Made by a program: the position numbers and the translations under genes. Below are positions 6,775-8,322 of a stretch of 8,322 bases of DNA, one piece after another. The notes under the pieces were generated by a model, which had not been told where the DNA came from, did not search any database, and saw only the letters and a program-made list of their open reading frames with translations. Positions within the stretch are counted from its first letter, which is position 1. Each line of letters opens with the position of its first letter. Origin of the DNA: an uncultured Clostridia bacterium (GTDB taxonomy: Bacteria; Bacillota; Clostridia; Oscillospirales; Acutalibacteraceae). The stretch spans positions 1-8,322 of the forward strand of contig CANQIG010000072.1 in NCBI GenBank assembly GCA_947623765.1, in the 5' to 3' direction.

Positions 6775-6808
6775 AAAACCCGCGCCTTTCCGAAAAGGGC
6801 GGGTTTTT
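6775..6808 (+). terminator. Intrinsic terminator of the kinase/binding-protein operon
   Basis: Arms 6775-6789 and 6794-6807 form a 14-bp stem with one bulged G (6784) and a four-base loop. The stem has an A-tract on the left and TTTTT on the right (6804-6808). It starts 16 bases after the stop of the binding protein. The matching A and T tracts could let it work in both directions. Confidence 0.88.
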
Positions 6809-6844
6809 GACGTTTTGCGGCAAGAAACGGGTCGGGACCGCCGG

Positions 6845-7015
6845 ATGCGCATTGGAGGGGCGGGGCGGGCGGCGCGCGCTGCGCGAGGCTTGCAGACGTA
6901 CAGGCGCGCGGTCATCGACGCGCTGCAGAAGGCGGGCGCGGAGGTCTTTCGGACAAGGGAAGGGCCGGTCCTCGTGGAGAGCTCCGGGTGGGGCGTGGCC
7001 GCGCGGTATGGATGA
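6845..7015 (+). pseudogene. Possible gene remnant with coding-like codon use
   Basis: From about 6886 to the TGA at 7013-7015 the frame reads like real protein (LQTYRRAVIDALQKAGAEVF, then RTREGPVLVESSGWGVAARY). Its third positions are nearly all G or C, as in the neighbouring genes. The first in-frame ATG is at 6845, but no ribosome binding site or promoter is seen, and a terminator lies directly upstream. The run AGAEVFRT-x-x-G followed by a short strand faintly recalls the C-terminal end of metallo-beta-lactamase-fold ComEC-like proteins, a weak impression only. It could be the 3' scrap of a deleted gene, a small real protein of up to 56 residues, or chance. Confidence 0.3.
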
Positions 7016-7030
7016 GGGCTATACGGGAAA

Positions 7031-7048
7031 GGCATACCGTTCCATGCC
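7031..7048. repeat. Short inverted repeat upstream of the reductase promoter
   Basis: GGCAT (7031-7035) and ATGCC (7044-7048) are inverted with an 8-base spacer, ending 10 bases upstream of the -35 box. This is a possible activator or repressor site; a 5-bp arm is short enough to occur by chance. Confidence 0.2.
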
Positions 7049-7058
7049 AAAGAAGTTC

Positions 7059-7087
7059 TTGCGCCGGGAGGGAATTTCCGGTATAAT
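7059..7087 (+). promoter_or_regulatory. Promoter of the aldo/keto reductase gene
   Basis: A perfect TATAAT -10 box (7082-7087) lies 17 bases after TTGCGC (7059-7064), which keeps the important TTG of the -35 box. The start is expected near 7094, giving a leader of about 50 nt. This makes the reductase an independent unit after the upstream terminator. Confidence 0.75.
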
Positions 7088-7108
7088 ATGGTCAAATCAA
7101 ATCGCGCT

Positions 7109-7123
7109 GTCGGCGTCGCCGAC
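7109..7123. promoter_or_regulatory. Perfect palindrome in the reductase leader (operator or RNA hairpin)
   Basis: GTCGGCG (7109-7115) and CGCCGAC (7117-7123) are perfect inverted copies around a single T. The element lies about 15 bases past the expected transcript start and 9 bases before the AAGGA ribosome binding site. A DNA-binding repressor would fit this spot. As RNA it would form a hairpin beside the ribosome binding site. Confidence 0.35.
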
Positions 7124-7145
7124 GGCACAGGGAAGGATGATCCGA

Positions 7146-8252
7146 TTGAAAAAGCTGGGATTCGGCCTGATGCGGCTCCCCACGAGCGACAAGAACAACG
7201 CAGCCGACGTCGACCTCGAAGAGCTCAAGAGGATGGTGGACCTCTTCCTCGAAAAGGGCTTCACCTATTTTGATACCGCGTGGATGTACAACGCGTTCGC
7301 GAGCGAGGGCGCTGCGAAGGCCGCGCTCGTCGACCGCTATCCGCGCGACCGCTTCACGCTCGCGACGAAGCTCCATGCCGGGTTCTTCAACTCGCTGGAG
7401 GACCGCGACAAGGTGTTCAACGCCCAGCTGGAGAAGACCGGCGCGGGGTACTTCGACTACTACCTGCTCCACGGCATCGAGGCGGGAATGCTCGAGAAGT
7501 ACGAGAAATTCGACTGCTTTACCTGGCTGCTCGAAAAGAAGGCGCAGGGCCTTGTGAAACACGCGGGCTTCTCCTTCCACGATACGCCGGAGCTCCTCGA
7601 CGAGATCCTGACGAAGCACCCGGAGATGGAATTCGTCCAGCTGCAGATCAACTATCTCGACTGGGAGAGCGAGTGGATCCAGTCGCGGGGCTGCTACGAG
7701 GTGGCGACGAAGCACGGCAAGCCCGTGATCGTCATGGAGCCGGTCAAGGGCGGCTCGCTCGCGAAGGTCCCGGCCGACGTGGAAAAGCTGTTCGCCGCGC
7801 ACGACCCGAAGATGTCCGTGCCGAGCTGGGCGATCCGCTTTGCGGCGAGCCTGCCGAACGTGATGGTGGTCCTCTCCGGGATGTCGAACCTCGCGCAGAT
7901 GGAGGACAACCTCTCCTACATGCGCTCCTTCCGGCCGCTGGACGATGCGGAGCGCGCCGCCGTGCACGCGGCCCGGGAGGCGCTCAACGGCGTGAAGTCG
8001 ATCCCCTGCACCGGCTGCCACTACTGCACCGAGGGCTGTCCCCAGAAGATCCCGATCCCGGAGATCTTCGCGGCGCGCAACGAGCAGCTGGTGTGGGGCC
8101 TGCTGGAGCGGGGCGCGGGCGACTACGCCTCCGTCACCGCGGGCGCGGGCCGGGCGAGCGACTGCGTGGCCTGCGGCCAGTGCGAGGGCGTGTGCCCCCA
8201 GAAGCTCGGCGTGATTGAGTACCTCAAGGACTGTGTGAAGGCGTTTGAGTAA
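7146..8252 (+). CDS. Aldo/keto reductase with C-terminal two-cluster ferredoxin domain
   Basis: A 368-residue cytoplasmic oxidoreductase. Residues 1 to about 275 form an aldo/keto reductase barrel with the full catalytic tetrad: Asp43 and Tyr48 (F-D-T-A-W-M-Y), Lys75 (T-K-L-H) and His109 (L-H-G). The C-terminus adds two CxxCxxCxxxC motifs, Cys288/291/294/298 and Cys340/343/346/350, which should bind two 4Fe-4S clusters. This Fe-S fusion is a known class in anaerobes; substrates are mostly undefined, and the clusters may pass electrons to or from a ferredoxin-like partner. The start is taken as TTG 7146, giving MKKLGFGLMRLP, because AAGGA (7133-7137) lies eight bases upstream. The alternative ATG 7137, three codons earlier, would overlap that site. 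The frame stays open farther upstream, but that part has Arg-rich, non-protein-like composition. The gene has its own promoter and no operon partner in the window. Confidence 0.92.
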   Translation: MKKLGFGLMRLPTSDKNNAADVDLEELKRMVDLFLEKGFTYFDTAWMYNAFASEGAAKAALVDRYPRDRFTLATKLHAGFFNSLEDRDKVFNAQLEKTGAGYFDYYLLHGIEAGMLEKYEKFDCFTWLLEKKAQGLVKHAGFSFHDTPELLDEILTKHPEMEFVQLQINYLDWESEWIQSRGCYEVATKHGKPVIVMEPVKGGSLAKVPADVEKLFAAHDPKMSVPSWAIRFAASLPNVMVVLSGMSNLAQMEDNLSYMRSFRPLDDAERAAVHAAREALNGVKSIPCTGCHYCTEGCPQKIPIPEIFAARNEQLVWGLLERGAGDYASVTAGAGRASDCVACGQCEGVCPQKLGVIEYLKDCVKAFE

Positions 8253-8259
8253 ATAAGAA

Positions 8260-8279
8260 GCCGCCCCGGACGGGGCGGC
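8260..8279. terminator. Hairpin after the reductase gene, better oriented for the - strand
   Basis: GCCGCCCC (8260-8267) and GGGGCGGC (8272-8279) form a perfect 8-bp stem with a 4-base loop, seven bases after the reductase stop. On the + strand it is followed by GCGGAAAA, with no T-tract. On the - strand it is followed by TTCTTATTT, a usable T-rich tail. It may terminate both directions, or mainly a convergent gene to the right. Confidence 0.6.
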
Positions 8280-8289
8280 GCGGAAAATC

Positions 8290-8322
8290 AGGGTTGGCCG
8301 GCCGGGAGGCCGGTGGAACCCT
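8290..8322. repeat. Second hairpin at the window edge
   Basis: AGGGTT (8290-8295) pairs with AACCCT (8317-8322), and CCGGCC (8298-8303) with GGCCGG (8308-8313). The result is a two-part stem with a small internal loop and a GGGA tip. On the - strand it is followed by GATTTTCC, so it may be a second leftward-acting terminator. The right arm ends exactly at the window edge, so it may extend further. Confidence 0.4.

Noticed and set aside
6807..7136. A 110-codon upstream extension of the reductase
   Set aside because: It starts inside the terminator's T-tract, runs through the promoter at 7059-7087, and has Arg/Gly-rich, non-protein-like composition.
7092..8021. A 309-codon - strand open frame opposite the reductase
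   Set aside because: Mirror frame of a gene with an intact catalytic tetrad and Fe-S motifs; no independent support.

Overview
The window is GC-rich, with a strong bias for G or C in third codon positions, but its intergenic islands are AT-rich and carry near-consensus sigma-70/sigma-A promoters. There are five complete protein genes, all on the + strand, in three transcription units. The gene set suggests an anaerobe: an oxygen-sensitive sulfatase maturase, an aldo/keto reductase carrying two 4Fe-4S clusters, and a Gram-positive-style substrate-binding lipoprotein. Together with purine-rich ribosome binding sites and hairpin-plus-U-tract terminators, this fits a high-GC Clostridia-type (gut) Firmicute. 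That assignment is inference; no rRNA or other marker gene is present.

Region 1 (1-2236). An AT-rich regulatory island (about 1-210) has a likely leftward promoter and a clear rightward promoter, with several inverted repeats between and around them. The rightward unit encodes a dienelactone-hydrolase-family enzyme and, overlapping it by ATGA, a radical SAM/SPASM anaerobic sulfatase-maturating enzyme. It ends in a strong intrinsic terminator. No sulfatase is in the window.

Region 2 (2237-6808). About 200 bases without a recognisable gene lead to a near-consensus promoter (2441-2469). An unusually long leader of about 385 nt follows, rich in inverted repeats. Next comes an 851-residue membrane-bound hybrid histidine kinase with two receiver domains, and 34 nt later a lipoprotein solute-binding protein. 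The unit closes with a terminator at 6775-6808. No permease, transport ATPase or DNA-binding response regulator accompanies the pair, so the binding protein may serve the kinase as a ligand-presenting partner rather than, or as well as, a transporter.

Region 3 (6809-8322). A short stretch with coding-like codon use but no convincing start (about 6845-7015) looks like a gene remnant. A good promoter (7059-7087), a perfect palindrome in the short leader, and a gene for an aldo/keto reductase with a C-terminal two-cluster ferredoxin domain follow. Two hairpins at the right edge have their T-tracts on the - strand side, hinting at a convergent gene beyond the window.

No tRNA, rRNA, CRISPR array or insertion sequence was seen. 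The most interesting items are the kinase/binding-protein pair and the long structured leader in front of it.
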